Assembly (NCBI GenBank): GCA_900539595.1
Contig: UQCQ01000014.1
Location: forward strand, 1 to 38,781
Source: an uncultured Mollicutes bacterium
GTDB taxonomy: Bacteria; Bacillota_I; Bacilli_A; RFN20; CAG-826
DNA: 38,781 nt
Direction: 5' to 3'
The notes beneath the pieces are model-generated. The model ran no database searches. It saw nothing but the letters and a program-made list of their open reading frames with translations, and was not told the DNA's origin. The position numbers and the translations under genes are program-made. Positions 30,522-38,227 of the stretch are shown here, piece by piece; the first letter of the stretch is position 1; every line of letters begins with the position of its first letter.

Positions 30522-31724
30522 ATGAAATTAAAGAAGTCGATTTGGTTGCAGACCACGATTGTCGGGGGAATCCTCGTGTTCCTTTCCGCCTTTTGCATTG
30601 GTTTGGGCGGCGTTGCCGATTGGATTCCCAGTGGGAAAAATCATGGCGTCCGCTTCGGTTTGAAGGCAGCGATTAGTGAATATGGCGCTGTCTGGGCCGG
30701 ACGAAACAATGGAAAGTGCGCGCTAATCATGGCTGGCTGCATCATCATGGCCGTCCTGTTTGCCATCCTTTGCTCCGTCTTCCTTGCCAAAAAGAAAAAA
30801 TACTTTGGCTTTATCGGAATGGTTGTCGATATTTTGGCCATTTTGTTCTTCCCGTTCACGGTGATTCTTGCGAATCAGCTCATCAACGCTGGAGCGATGA
30901 CTCCCGCTCCGATGTGGATTATTCTCATTGCTGTTTTGGCCTTGTTTGTTGGTCAATTGGAAGCTACGGTTGGTCTTTTCCTTTCTCCGGCCATTGGCGC
31001 AGCCGATGCCCAAGAAGAAGCGGAAGAAAAGCCCGTGGAAGAAGAAAAGCCCGTTTTTGACGAAGAAGCTGCTCGTCGTGTTGCCGACGAAGAAATCAAA
31101 AAAGCCATCGCGGCTCGTGAAAGCAATGAAGTCAAGCCGCTAAGCGAAGAAGAAATCAAGAAGATCGTCGACGAAGCCATCGCGGCTCACGTGGAAGAAC
31201 TTCACACCGAATACGTGGAAGAAGAAACTCCCGCGGAAGAACCTAAGGAAGAAGAACCCGCGGAAGAAGCGGAAGAAACTAGCGAAGAAACCGAAAGTGA
31301 AGAAGATCCCTTTGGCAAACTTCGTGCCAAAAAACGCGCTTCCTTCGAAACTCGCTTGAAGAAATCTGACGCGGACCTCCGTCACAAATATTATGACCTC
31401 CGCGACTACATCAAATCCTATGGAGTGAACAACCGCATCTCGATTCCGGGAGACACCTTCTCTGCCCACCGCGAACGCTTAGTCTTCCTCACGATCACCG
31501 GCAAACACATGAAAGCCTATTTTGCCCTTGATCCGAAAGATTATGAAAAGAGCCCGATTCCAGTAGAAAGCGTCGAGACAAAGAAATTCCAAGACGTTCC
31601 GACTTGCCTCCGCATCAAGAGTGACCTCTCTTTCCGCCGTGCCCAAAAACTCGTCGATGATTTGATGACGAAGAAGGGTCTTGTCAAGAAAGAAGAAGAT
31701 AAGCCTGAACAAGCGGCGAAATAA
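30522..31724 (+). CDS. Membrane protein with acidic linker and conserved C-terminal domain
   Basis: A 400-residue protein. It has about four membrane helices in the first 150 residues, then a strongly acidic, Glu/Pro/Ala-rich linker (about 165-280, with two IKK(A/I) helical segments), then a soluble domain of about 110 residues (FETRLKKSDADLRHKYYDLR through FRRAQKLVDDLM). I recall related C-terminal domains in other Firmicute proteins but cannot name the family. AAAGGGG lies 8 bases before the ATG. TACAAT at 30483-30488 may be the -10. Role unknown; a membrane-tethered scaffold is a guess. Confidence 0.7.
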   Translation: MKLKKSIWLQTTIVGGILVFLSAFCIGLGGVADWIPSGKNHGVRFGLKAAISEYGAVWAGRNNGKCALIMAGCIIMAVLFAILCSVFLAKKKKYFGFIGMVVDILAILFFPFTVILANQLINAGAMTPAPMWIILIAVLALFVGQLEATVGLFLSPAIGAADAQEEAEEKPVEEEKPVFDEEAARRVADEEIKKAIAARESNEVKPLSEEEIKKIVDEAIAAHVEELHTEYVEEETPAEEPKEEEPAEEAEETSEETESEEDPFGKLRAKKRASFETRLKKSDADLRHKYYDLRDYIKSYGVNNRISIPGDTFSAHRERLVFLTITGKHMKAYFALDPKDYEKSPIPVESVETKKFQDVPTCLRIKSDLSFRRAQKLVDDLMTKKGLVKKEEDKPEQAAK

Positions 31725-31742
31725 GTTCCGTTCCTTGGTTTA

Positions 31743-31768
31743 AAAAGCGCCAGCGATGGCGCTTTTTT
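31743..31768 (+). terminator. Intrinsic terminator
   Basis: AAAAGCGCCA, GCGA, TGGCGCTTTT with a T-run. Confidence 0.92.
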
Positions 31769-31808
31769 CTTGCTGGGGCATCAAAATGAAAGAAATATAA
31801 AATAGTTG

Positions 31809-31837
31809 TTGAAACCGCGCTTCCCATTTCCTATAAT
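31809..31837 (+). promoter_or_regulatory. Promoter of tRNA-Thr gene
   Basis: TTGAAA (31809-31814), 17-bp spacer, TATAAT (31832-31837). Confidence 0.85.
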
Positions 31838-31842
31838 CACAC

Positions 31843-31876
31843 TTGCCGATTTGAGTTTGTAGCGAGCTCTCGGCAA
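31843..31876 (+). other. Hairpin in tRNA 5' leader
   Basis: TTGCCGA (31843-31849) pairs with TCGGCAA (31870-31876), ending 3 bases before the mature tRNA. It probably shapes the precursor for RNase P processing. Confidence 0.5.
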
Positions 31877-31879
31877 ACC

Positions 31880-31953
31880 GCCCTCATAGTTCAGCGGTAG
31901 AACGGATCCATGGTAAGGATCAGACCTCTTTTCGACTAAGGGTGAGGGCACCA
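31880..31953 (+). tRNA. tRNA-Thr (anticodon GGT)
   Basis: A complete cloverleaf. The acceptor stem is GCCCTCA/TGAGGGC, the D arm GTTC...GAAC, and the anticodon stem GATCC/GGATC with loop ATGGTAA (anticodon GGT, reading ACC and ACU). The T arm is CTCTT/AAGGG with loop TTCGACT. The discriminator is A and CCA is encoded. The variable loop is short (4 bases). It is a stand-alone gene with its own promoter and terminator. Confidence 0.95.
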
Positions 31954-31966
31954 GATAACAAAAACA

Positions 31967-31995
31967 GGCTTAACCATCGTGGTTAGGCCTTTTTT
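31967..31995 (+). terminator. Terminator after tRNA-Thr
   Basis: GGCTTAACCA, TCG, TGGTTAGGCC (one G-T pair), T6. Confidence 0.9.
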
Positions 31996-32105
31996 CATCC
32001 TCGTTCTTTCATGGGAAATTTTAAAGAGCTACAGCCACCGTTTTTGCGATGACTGGTCGTTTTTTGCTCTTAATCTTTTCTTTTCATTCTTCGCATGTTT
32101 TGGAT

Positions 32106-32111
32106 TATAAT
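32106..32111 (+). promoter_or_regulatory. -10 element of degV gene
   Basis: TATAAT, 27 bases before the ATG; the -35 is poor. Unlike the leaderless genes here, this mRNA keeps a Shine-Dalgarno (AAGGAG). Confidence 0.55.
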
Positions 32112-32137
32112 TCGCTGGAACACAAGGAGTATTAACG

Positions 32138-32989
32138 ATGAAGATTGCCATTACTGCCGAATCCACGATTGACTTGCCCAAGAGTCTTTTGACGGAATTT
32201 GGCATCCGCACCTTGCCTTTTTCTCTCGTCATGGGGGAAAAGCAAGTATTGGATGGAGAAGTCAATAGCGACGATCTCTATGCTTTTGTTGCTGAAACCG
32301 GAAAATTGCCCATGACCGCCGCGGTGAACGATTACCAATATGAAGAATTCTTCCGCGATGTTTTGAAGGATTTTGATGCGGTGGTTCATTTCTCACTTTC
32401 TTCTAAGATCTCTGCGGCCTGCAGCAATGCAACACGCGTATCTCATGAAGAAGAATTCGAAGGAAAGGTTTTTGTGATCGATACCCTTTCTCTTTCTACT
32501 GGCATTGCCTTGCTTGCTATCCGTGGGGCGAAACTTGCCGAACAAGGTGCTACGCCCGAAGAAATCGTAAAAGACATCGAAACGGCTAGAACCAAGGATC
32601 AAACCAGTTTTGTCATCGAAACCCTCGATTATCTTTACAAAGGGGGGCGCTGCTCCAAGCTTGCTCTCTTCGGCGCGAATTTGATGAAGATCAAGCCCCA
32701 AATCCTCATGATTAACGGAGGGATGGGCCCGGGGAAGAAATATACCGGCAACATCGAAAAGGCGATCCATAAATACGTCGAAGACATTTTAAAACAATTC
32801 CCCAACGCGGATTTGGACCTTGTCTTTGTCACCCACACGCTTCAAAAAGATAAACGATTCATCGCAGAGGATGTAGCTAAGAGAATGCGCGAATTCGGGT
32901 TCAAACGCGTGGAAATCACTCACGCGGGCGGAACGATTTCTTGCCATTGCGGGCCGAATACCCTAGGAATCCTTTACCTCACCAAATAA
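32138..32989 (+). CDS. DegV family fatty-acid-binding protein
   Basis: A 283-residue DegV/FakB-type protein that binds a fatty acid between two domains. The opening IAITAESTIDLP is the family start (often DSTxDLP). Conserved features are HFSLSSKISAACSNA, VIDTLSLSTGIALL, ETLDYLYKGGR and THAGGTISCHCGPNTLGI at the end. In other Firmicutes FakB partners with the FakA kinase to feed host fatty acids into phospholipid synthesis; no fakA is in the window. AAGGAG precedes the ATG. Confidence 0.93.
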   Translation: MKIAITAESTIDLPKSLLTEFGIRTLPFSLVMGEKQVLDGEVNSDDLYAFVAETGKLPMTAAVNDYQYEEFFRDVLKDFDAVVHFSLSSKISAACSNATRVSHEEEFEGKVFVIDTLSLSTGIALLAIRGAKLAEQGATPEEIVKDIETARTKDQTSFVIETLDYLYKGGRCSKLALFGANLMKIKPQILMINGGMGPGKKYTGNIEKAIHKYVEDILKQFPNADLDLVFVTHTLQKDKRFIAEDVAKRMREFGFKRVEITHAGGTISCHCGPNTLGILYLTK

Positions 32990-33004
32990 GGAAAATAAAG
33001 TTAC

Positions 33005-33028
33005 AAAGAGGGGCAAACCCCTCTTTTT
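33005..33028 (+). terminator. Intrinsic terminator after degV
   Basis: AAAGAGGGG, CAAA, CCCCTCTTT, TT. Confidence 0.9.
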
Positions 33029-33063
33029 GTTTGCACCCACTAGGAAGTAAGGGAATCTTGCAT

Positions 33064-33069
33064 TATAAT
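33064..33069 (+). promoter_or_regulatory. -10 element of phosphoesterase gene (leaderless)
   Basis: TATAAT with TAGGAA (33041-33046) 17 bases upstream. Seven bases after the hexamer is exactly the A of the ATG at 33076. No Shine-Dalgarno. Confidence 0.6.
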
Positions 33070-33075
33070 CAAGGC

Positions 33076-34215
33076 ATGAAAAAACCGCTCATAATGGCGA
33101 CTTTAGCCCTCTGCGGTTTAAGCCTTGCTTCCTGTGGACCCAAGACTTATGCCCTAGAAGACTATGTCCAAGACCTTGCCCTTTTTAAAGACAAGGATGA
33201 AATCAAGGTGATGCAGCTCACCGATTTACACGCGAATTTCGCGACCGATTTTCCTAAGCAAAAAGCCTTTTGGGGCTCTTTGATCCAAGCTGCCAAACCG
33301 TCTCTAATCATGTTGACGGGGGATAATGTCCTTAACGCCAGCAAGCACACCGTGACCTCGCTTCTAGATACCTTTAATGAATTATGCGAAGAAAACGACT
33401 GCTATTTTGGCTTAATCTGGGGCAATCACGATAAAGAAGGGACCTATGATCCCGCCTATTGGCTAGGAGAAAGCAAGAAGCGCTCGCGCTCGGTGTACCG
33501 CGAACTTCCTGGTGACAACGTTTACGGTCGTTCTAACTATGTTTTGAATTTAACGGATGGGGCGAATACCTATTGGCAGGTCTACGCCTTGGATTCGAAT
33601 TCCCTTATTTCCAAAAACCCGTTGAAATTCACCTACGATATCATCCATGAAGACCAGGTGAAGTGGTTTGCCGAGGAAAGCGATTTGGCCGCCAAAAAAG
33701 ATGGAGAAGGCCATATTATTTCTTACGTTCCGTCTTTAGTTTATTTCCATATTCCTTTATGGGAACTGGAATACGCATATCGTCTTGCCGGACTTAACCC
33801 CGATGTTTCGGAAGCTCCCGGAACCTTATTTGGCTATTCGGGAGAAGAAAGAGAAGCCCCTTTTGATTCCACGGATTTAGGCAAAACCCAGTCCTGGGTC
33901 GGTTATAAAAATTCTGGATTCTTCGAAGTGGCCGAACAAAAAGGAACCCGCGGCATTTTCTGGGGTCATGACCACAAATCCAATTTCGTGGCCAAATACG
34001 CCAGCGCGAAAAATTATCGTGATGCCAGCAACGCCATCGTGATGGGATATGGTTTAAAGTCTAGCTGCGATCTTTCTTATCTTGCTGATATGACGGGCGC
34101 GACGGTTTCCACGATTAAAAAGGATGGAAGCGTGAGCTACTCCCGTTACTACCAAACCTATCAAGACAATTACGAAACGGGGACTCCAATCCGCGTGGAG
34201 GAGATGGGATTATGA
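33076..34215 (+). CDS. Metallophosphoesterase lipoprotein
   Basis: A 379-residue calcineurin-like phosphoesterase exported as a lipoprotein. The signal peptide ends in lipobox LASC (C20). Metal-binding motifs are TDLH (D50, H52), GDN (D83), GNHD (116-119), HIPLWE and GHDH near residue 300. All ligands of a di-metal site are present, so it should be active outside the cell on a phosphoester or nucleotide; the substrate is unknown. The start is set by the signal peptide; the longer upstream frame lies in degV and the terminator. The next gene overlaps by 4 bases (ATGA), so the two are coupled. Confidence 0.85.
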   Translation: MKKPLIMATLALCGLSLASCGPKTYALEDYVQDLALFKDKDEIKVMQLTDLHANFATDFPKQKAFWGSLIQAAKPSLIMLTGDNVLNASKHTVTSLLDTFNELCEENDCYFGLIWGNHDKEGTYDPAYWLGESKKRSRSVYRELPGDNVYGRSNYVLNLTDGANTYWQVYALDSNSLISKNPLKFTYDIIHEDQVKWFAEESDLAAKKDGEGHIISYVPSLVYFHIPLWELEYAYRLAGLNPDVSEAPGTLFGYSGEEREAPFDSTDLGKTQSWVGYKNSGFFEVAEQKGTRGIFWGHDHKSNFVAKYASAKNYRDASNAIVMGYGLKSSCDLSYLADMTGATVSTIKKDGSVSYSRYYQTYQDNYETGTPIRVEEMGL

Positions 34216-35168
34216 AAAAAAGAACTTGGCTATTGATGCTAGAGGGGATGCTTTTCGCCTTTGCTGGGGTTGGAATGTACCTCTGCGGATGGTTTTTTCT
34301 TCAGCGCGTGACGTCTACGGACATGCATTTGCTAGAAACCCTTCCTTATATGCTTTCTTTGCTTTTCCCAACCTATGGGCTTTTTGTTTTGCATTTGGTG
34401 CTTTGGCCGCATTCTCCTAAGCGTCGCAAACTAACCTTCCTCGTCAATGGTCTTGTGTTCGTAGGATTAGGTTTATTCCTGGTTCTCTACGATTTGGCGT
34501 TGCTAGGAAGCGGAATATTCCCTTCTTTAGTTTGGGGATTAATTCACCCTCTTTATCCTTTGGACACGTTCCTTTCCGGGGTTCTTTTCGCAGGTATCGG
34601 GGTCTTGGTGTTCCTCTACGGGCTAAAAAAGGCCGATTCGAATGCCGATCAAGTTCCTTATTTCCCTGCCAAGACGAAACGGAGCAAAGTGATTCTTCAT
34701 TCCATATTGTTCCCCATTTATGTTGTTCTCGTTTTATTTTTCACCGGGGATTTGCTTTATTTTTTCCATACCTTGGATTATGAAATGCAAAACGTTGGCA
34801 TCATGATTCCTATTTATCTTTTGATGCTTTCTTTGCCGCTAGGTCTAGGGCTATATGAATATTACCTCCGTCCGAAAAAGCAGGAAAAAGTTTATCTTGG
34901 TTTGATGCTTCGCGGCGTTCCTTGCTACTTGCTTGTTTCGGTGATCCTTTCCCTTTGGGCCTATTTTGGATTACTAAAAAATCCTTTGGCCTTCTCCGAA
35001 TCTTTCTTTGCGATTTTCCCATTAGATGGAGAAGCTTCCGTCGCGGTAGGACCCTTGCTTTTATACGCATTGAATCTATTGGCCCCTCTCATTTATCTCC
35101 TCTCGTTCATCTTCACCAAGACACATGAAGCAACCCCTTGCCAAGAAGTGAGCGAGAAACGCGACTAA
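34212..35168 (+). CDS. Polytopic membrane protein coupled to phosphoesterase
   Basis: A 318-residue protein with about eight hydrophobic helices in two groups (about 7-140 and 150-305) and a polar C-terminus. No transporter or enzyme motif recognised. Its start overlaps the stop of the phosphoesterase gene, which suggests tight co-expression and a shared envelope function. Confidence 0.65.
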   Translation: MKKRTWLLMLEGMLFAFAGVGMYLCGWFFLQRVTSTDMHLLETLPYMLSLLFPTYGLFVLHLVLWPHSPKRRKLTFLVNGLVFVGLGLFLVLYDLALLGSGIFPSLVWGLIHPLYPLDTFLSGVLFAGIGVLVFLYGLKKADSNADQVPYFPAKTKRSKVILHSILFPIYVVLVLFFTGDLLYFFHTLDYEMQNVGIMIPIYLLMLSLPLGLGLYEYYLRPKKQEKVYLGLMLRGVPCYLLVSVILSLWAYFGLLKNPLAFSESFFAIFPLDGEASVAVGPLLLYALNLLAPLIYLLSFIFTKTHEATPCQEVSEKRD

Positions 35169-35194
35169 GGCTTTCTTTCTTAAAAGAAATAGGG

Positions 35195-35200
35195 TATATT
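35195..35200 (+). promoter_or_regulatory. -10 element of rimP-nusA-infB operon
   Basis: TATATT, about 104 bases before the rimP ATG; the -35 is weak. Confidence 0.45.
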
Positions 35201-35205
35201 AGTAG

Positions 35206-35278
35206 TGCGGAAATCCCGTCGAGGTTCCGTGTTGCGCACATATTTTGGAGTGGACGTAACGGTCCGCTCTTTCTTTTA
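35206..35278 (+). promoter_or_regulatory. rimP operon leader with attenuator
   Basis: The leader begins with GTGCG/CGCAC (35206-35210/35235-35239) enclosing a CGGAA/TTCCG stem. It then has a terminator: GAGTGGAC (35248-35255), GTAACG, GTCCGCTC (35262-35269, one G-T pair), TTTCTTTT. A terminator between promoter and first gene implies attenuation. NusA autoregulation through a leader terminator is established for the Bacillus rimP-nusA operon; whether it applies here is inference. Confidence 0.65.
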
Positions 35279-35303
35279 TGGGCAACCCTTCAAAGGAGGA
35301 GAC

Positions 35304-35759
35304 ATGAACGAAGAAGCAAAAGTCGTCAAAATTTTAGAAACCCCGTTAAAAGAAAAGGGGTATGACATCGCCTCGCTACGGTTTGTTAGCGGACAGGAAC
35401 CACGGCTAGAAATCGTCGTGGATCGCGTGGAGCCGATTGGGCTAGACGATATCGTCGAATTAAGCGGATTTGTTTCCAATTTGTTGGATGAAGCCGACCC
35501 CATTGAGGCGGCTTATACGCTGGACCTCTCTAGCGCCGGCGCCGAAAAGAAAATCGACGTTGAAAAGCTTCCGAGCTACGTCGGAAGATTCGTTCACCTT
35601 CATTTGTCTCACCCCTTCAAAGGCGAAAACATCCTCGAGGGAACATTACTCAGCATGGGGGAGGAAACGGTTTTGCTTGTGAAAGACAAGAGCAAGAAAA
35701 AAGAAATCCGCTTCCCCACCAATACCATCGACGGCGCCCGTCTCGCCATCGAATTCTAA
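35304..35759 (+). CDS. rimP: Ribosome maturation factor RimP
   Basis: A 151-residue 30S assembly factor. The N-terminal domain has ETPLKEKGYDIASLRFV and DDIVELSGFVSNLLDEADPIEAAYTLDLSSAGAEK, the conserved LD-SSPG-type region with SAG in place of SPG. The SH3-like C-terminal domain ends in NTIDGARLAIEF. The start at 35304 follows AAAGGAGG by 4 bases; an upstream in-frame start lies in the leader and is rejected. First gene of the conserved rimP-nusA-ylxR-ylxQ-infB operon. Confidence 0.95.
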   Translation: MNEEAKVVKILETPLKEKGYDIASLRFVSGQEPRLEIVVDRVEPIGLDDIVELSGFVSNLLDEADPIEAAYTLDLSSAGAEKKIDVEKLPSYVGRFVHLHLSHPFKGENILEGTLLSMGEETVLLVKDKSKKKEIRFPTNTIDGARLAIEF

Positions 35760-35783
35760 TCAAATGCAGAAAGGAAAAAGCAC

Positions 35784-37625
35784 ATGGATGCAAAAGCATT
35801 GATCGCGGCCGTCAGCGAAGTGGCGGATAACAAAGGACTCAGCGGAGAAGCTGTTATTCAGGCTCTCGAACTTGCCTTGGAAAAAGCCTATATCAAGGTT
35901 TTGGGCGGTTCGACTCCGGATTTACCCGACCCTGTCGTCAAATGCGTCATCGACCCCGATACGGGAAAGATTTATCTTGCTCAAGTGAAGAAAGTCGTGG
36001 AAGAAGTAACCGACGACTTCCTCGAAATCGATGAAGAAGAAGCCAATGAAGGCTTGAAAAAAGCCAAATACCACGTGGGCGATGACTATGAAATCGAAGC
36101 CGACGTCGAAGACCTTTCCAAAGCCACCGCGATGGGCGTGAAATCCTATTTCCGTCAGGGAATCGCCGAGGCCGAACGTACCGAACTCTATAAGATTTAT
36201 AAAGACCATATCGGCGAAATGGTCACGGGAACCGTCGAGAAAGCGGACGATCGCAGCGTCATCGTCAACATTGGCCGCGCGACCGTTGAACTCAACCGCA
36301 AGGAACTGATCGGTGACGAATATTTTAAAATCGGTGATCCCATTAAAGTTTATATCCAAGAAGTTCGTTCTGCCGATGAAGCCACTTCCCCCTATAAGAA
36401 GAAAGGACCCCAAATCGAAGCCACCCGTTCTAGCGAAGGCTTTTTGAAACGCTTGTTCGAAGAAGAAATCCACGAAATCTATGATGGCACCGTTGTCATC
36501 AAAGCGATTGCCCGCAAGGCGGGCGTCCGTGCCAAAGTCGCGGTTTCTAGCGTCAATGACGATGTCGACGCCACCGGAGCTTGCATCGGACAAGGTGGTT
36601 CCCGCATTCAAAAGATCGTTTCTCAACTTGGCAACGGCCATTCCAAAGAAAAGATCGATATCATTGAATGGAGCGAATTCACCCCGAAATTCATCATCGA
36701 ATCGGTTCGCCCGGTTATCGCCCTTGGGGTGAACGTAGACGAAGAAAACAAGGAAGCGGAAGTGATCCTTTCTAAGGAAGCACTAGAGAATCAACTCGGC
36801 CGCTACCGCAATAACACTGCCCTCGCCTCCGCCCTTACCGGCTATAAGATTTCCTTCATGACCCAACAAGAAGCGGAAGAAAACGAAGTTTCTTACGTTT
36901 CTAGCGAAATTGCCGACGAAGAAGCCAAGCGCATCAAAGCGGAACGCGAAGCCGACGAATATCGCCGTAAATCCATCGAAGACGCCAAGCGTCGCGAAGA
37001 AGAAGCCGCTGCCAAGAAAGAGGCGGAAGAAGCCGCGCGCAAAGCTGCGGAAGAAGCGGCCCGTCAAGCGGAAGAAGAAGCCAAGAAAGCGGATAAACTC
37101 GCTCGTCTTGAACCTCTTCCCGAAAATCCCGTCGCTCCGAAGGCCCAAGTCAAGCCGGAAGAATTCCCGATGGAAGCCAATAACCCCGCCGCTGCCGCTC
37201 TTGCTGCCCTTAAGTCGGCCCAAGAAGCTGCCGCTACTGCTCCCGCTGTCGAAGAAAAGACGGAAGTCGTTTCCGAAGAAAAACCGGCCATGGAAGAAGT
37301 CCCTGCTTCTAAACCCGAAGAAACCAGGGAAGTTAAGACGACGACCACGCTTTCGGACCTCGAAGCCGAACTCGAATCCGCCAAAGGACGTTCAACTGGT
37401 GCGAAAGTCAACGCAAAGACCAAACGCCCGCGCAAGATTAGCGACGATGAAGTCAAGCATGAAGCCGCTCCGAAGAGCCCCGTGGAACAGGGTATGGCGG
37501 TTTATACCGAAGAAGAACTCAAAGCCATTGAAGCCGAGGATGAAACCGCCCAGCTTTATGATGACGGCGAGGATGATGTTGATTACGACGATTACGACCA
37601 ATATTACGACGACGAAGGGAAATAA
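35784..37625 (+). CDS. nusA: Transcription factor NusA with long C-terminal extension
   Basis: NusA binds RNA polymerase and modulates pausing, termination and antitermination. Residues 1-370 carry the N-terminal domain, S1 (about 141-195), KH1 with IGQGGSRI (268-275) and KH2. In KH2 the GxxG loop reads GRYR (339-342) and so is degenerate. Residues 371-613 form an unusual extension: a long charged coiled coil (about 376-445), an Ala/Pro/Glu-rich linker, and an acidic tyrosine-rich tail (DDVDYDDYDQYYDDEGK). Bacillus NusA is about 370 residues, so this adds about 240. AGAAAGGAA precedes the ATG. Confidence 0.95.
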   Translation: MDAKALIAAVSEVADNKGLSGEAVIQALELALEKAYIKVLGGSTPDLPDPVVKCVIDPDTGKIYLAQVKKVVEEVTDDFLEIDEEEANEGLKKAKYHVGDDYEIEADVEDLSKATAMGVKSYFRQGIAEAERTELYKIYKDHIGEMVTGTVEKADDRSVIVNIGRATVELNRKELIGDEYFKIGDPIKVYIQEVRSADEATSPYKKKGPQIEATRSSEGFLKRLFEEEIHEIYDGTVVIKAIARKAGVRAKVAVSSVNDDVDATGACIGQGGSRIQKIVSQLGNGHSKEKIDIIEWSEFTPKFIIESVRPVIALGVNVDEENKEAEVILSKEALENQLGRYRNNTALASALTGYKISFMTQQEAEENEVSYVSSEIADEEAKRIKAEREADEYRRKSIEDAKRREEEAAAKKEAEEAARKAAEEAARQAEEEAKKADKLARLEPLPENPVAPKAQVKPEEFPMEANNPAAAALAALKSAQEAAATAPAVEEKTEVVSEEKPAMEEVPASKPEETREVKTTTTLSDLEAELESAKGRSTGAKVNAKTKRPRKISDDEVKHEAAPKSPVEQGMAVYTEEELKAIEAEDETAQLYDDGEDDVDYDDYDQYYDDEGK

Positions 37626-37653
37626 ATTCCCATTCTAACAGGAGGAGAAAACC

Positions 37654-37914
37654 TTGAAGAACATTCCGATGCGCATGGATGCTTTGTCCCGAAAACGCTA
37701 CTTGCGATCCGAATTAGCTCGCTTCGTGAAGCGGGATGGCTTCTTGGTTTTCGACCCCGAGGGGACGATGTCAGGAAGAGGAACTTATCTTCATTTAGAT
37801 GAAGAAAGCCTTGCTCTTCTTGCCCATCCCAAATTCGCATCTCGCCTTCCCTGCCCTTTTCAGGAAGGAGAACTAGAGAAGGCCATAGGAGGAATCCACC
37901 ATGACGGAAATTGA
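37654..37914 (+). CDS. ylxR: YlxR (RnpM) family RNA-binding protein
   Basis: An 86-residue protein with the family core: IPMRMDALSRKRYLRSELARFV, GFLVFDPEGTMSGRGTYLH. The usual CVACR-type cysteines near the N-terminus are replaced (MDALSRK). Translation starts at TTG (37654), 7 bases after AGGAGG. The Bacillus homologue modulates RNase P. The ylxQ start lies inside its end, so the two are coupled. Confidence 0.88.
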   Translation: MKNIPMRMDALSRKRYLRSELARFVKRDGFLVFDPEGTMSGRGTYLHLDEESLALLAHPKFASRLPCPFQEGELEKAIGGIHHDGN

Positions 37915-38227
37915 AAAAGCCTATGCCTTCCTTGGCTTGTTGCGGAGAGGAGGACGCCTCGTGATCGGGACCGAATCCATCGAACATTCGTTAAAAGCGG
38001 GATATGGTCTCGTTTTGGGGGAAGAGGATTCTTCCACAGTCACGCGACTAAAAACCAAAGCCCTAAATGCCGGCTGCCTTCTTTTTGAGGGGGCAAGCAA
38101 GGAAAGCCTTGGACAAGCCGTAGGATTTGAAGTGATTTCGGCGGTGCTTATCGCCGATAGAAAAGCCACGAAAAGCTTTGATCAAAAGTGGAACGCGGCG
38201 AAAGGAGTACAGGATGAAGAAAAATAG
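37901..38227 (+). CDS. ylxQ: YlxQ, L7Ae/L30e-family RNA-binding protein
   Basis: A 108-residue protein of the L7Ae/L30e family that binds kink-turn-like RNA. It has FLGLLRRGGRLVIGTESIEHSLKAG and VLIADRKATKSF, in the conserved operon position. AGGAGG precedes the ATG. It overlaps ylxR by 14 bases and infB by 14 bases. Role in ribosome or RNA metabolism inferred. Confidence 0.92.
   Translation: MTEIEKAYAFLGLLRRGGRLVIGTESIEHSLKAGYGLVLGEEDSSTVTRLKTKALNAGCLLFEGASKESLGQAVGFEVISAVLIADRKATKSFDQKWNAAKGVQDEEK

Noticed and set aside
35922..36641. 239-codon open frame on the minus strand inside nusA
   Set aside because: Phe/Asp-rich shadow of nusA's Glu/Lys codons; no Shine-Dalgarno, no domain, and nusA is certain.
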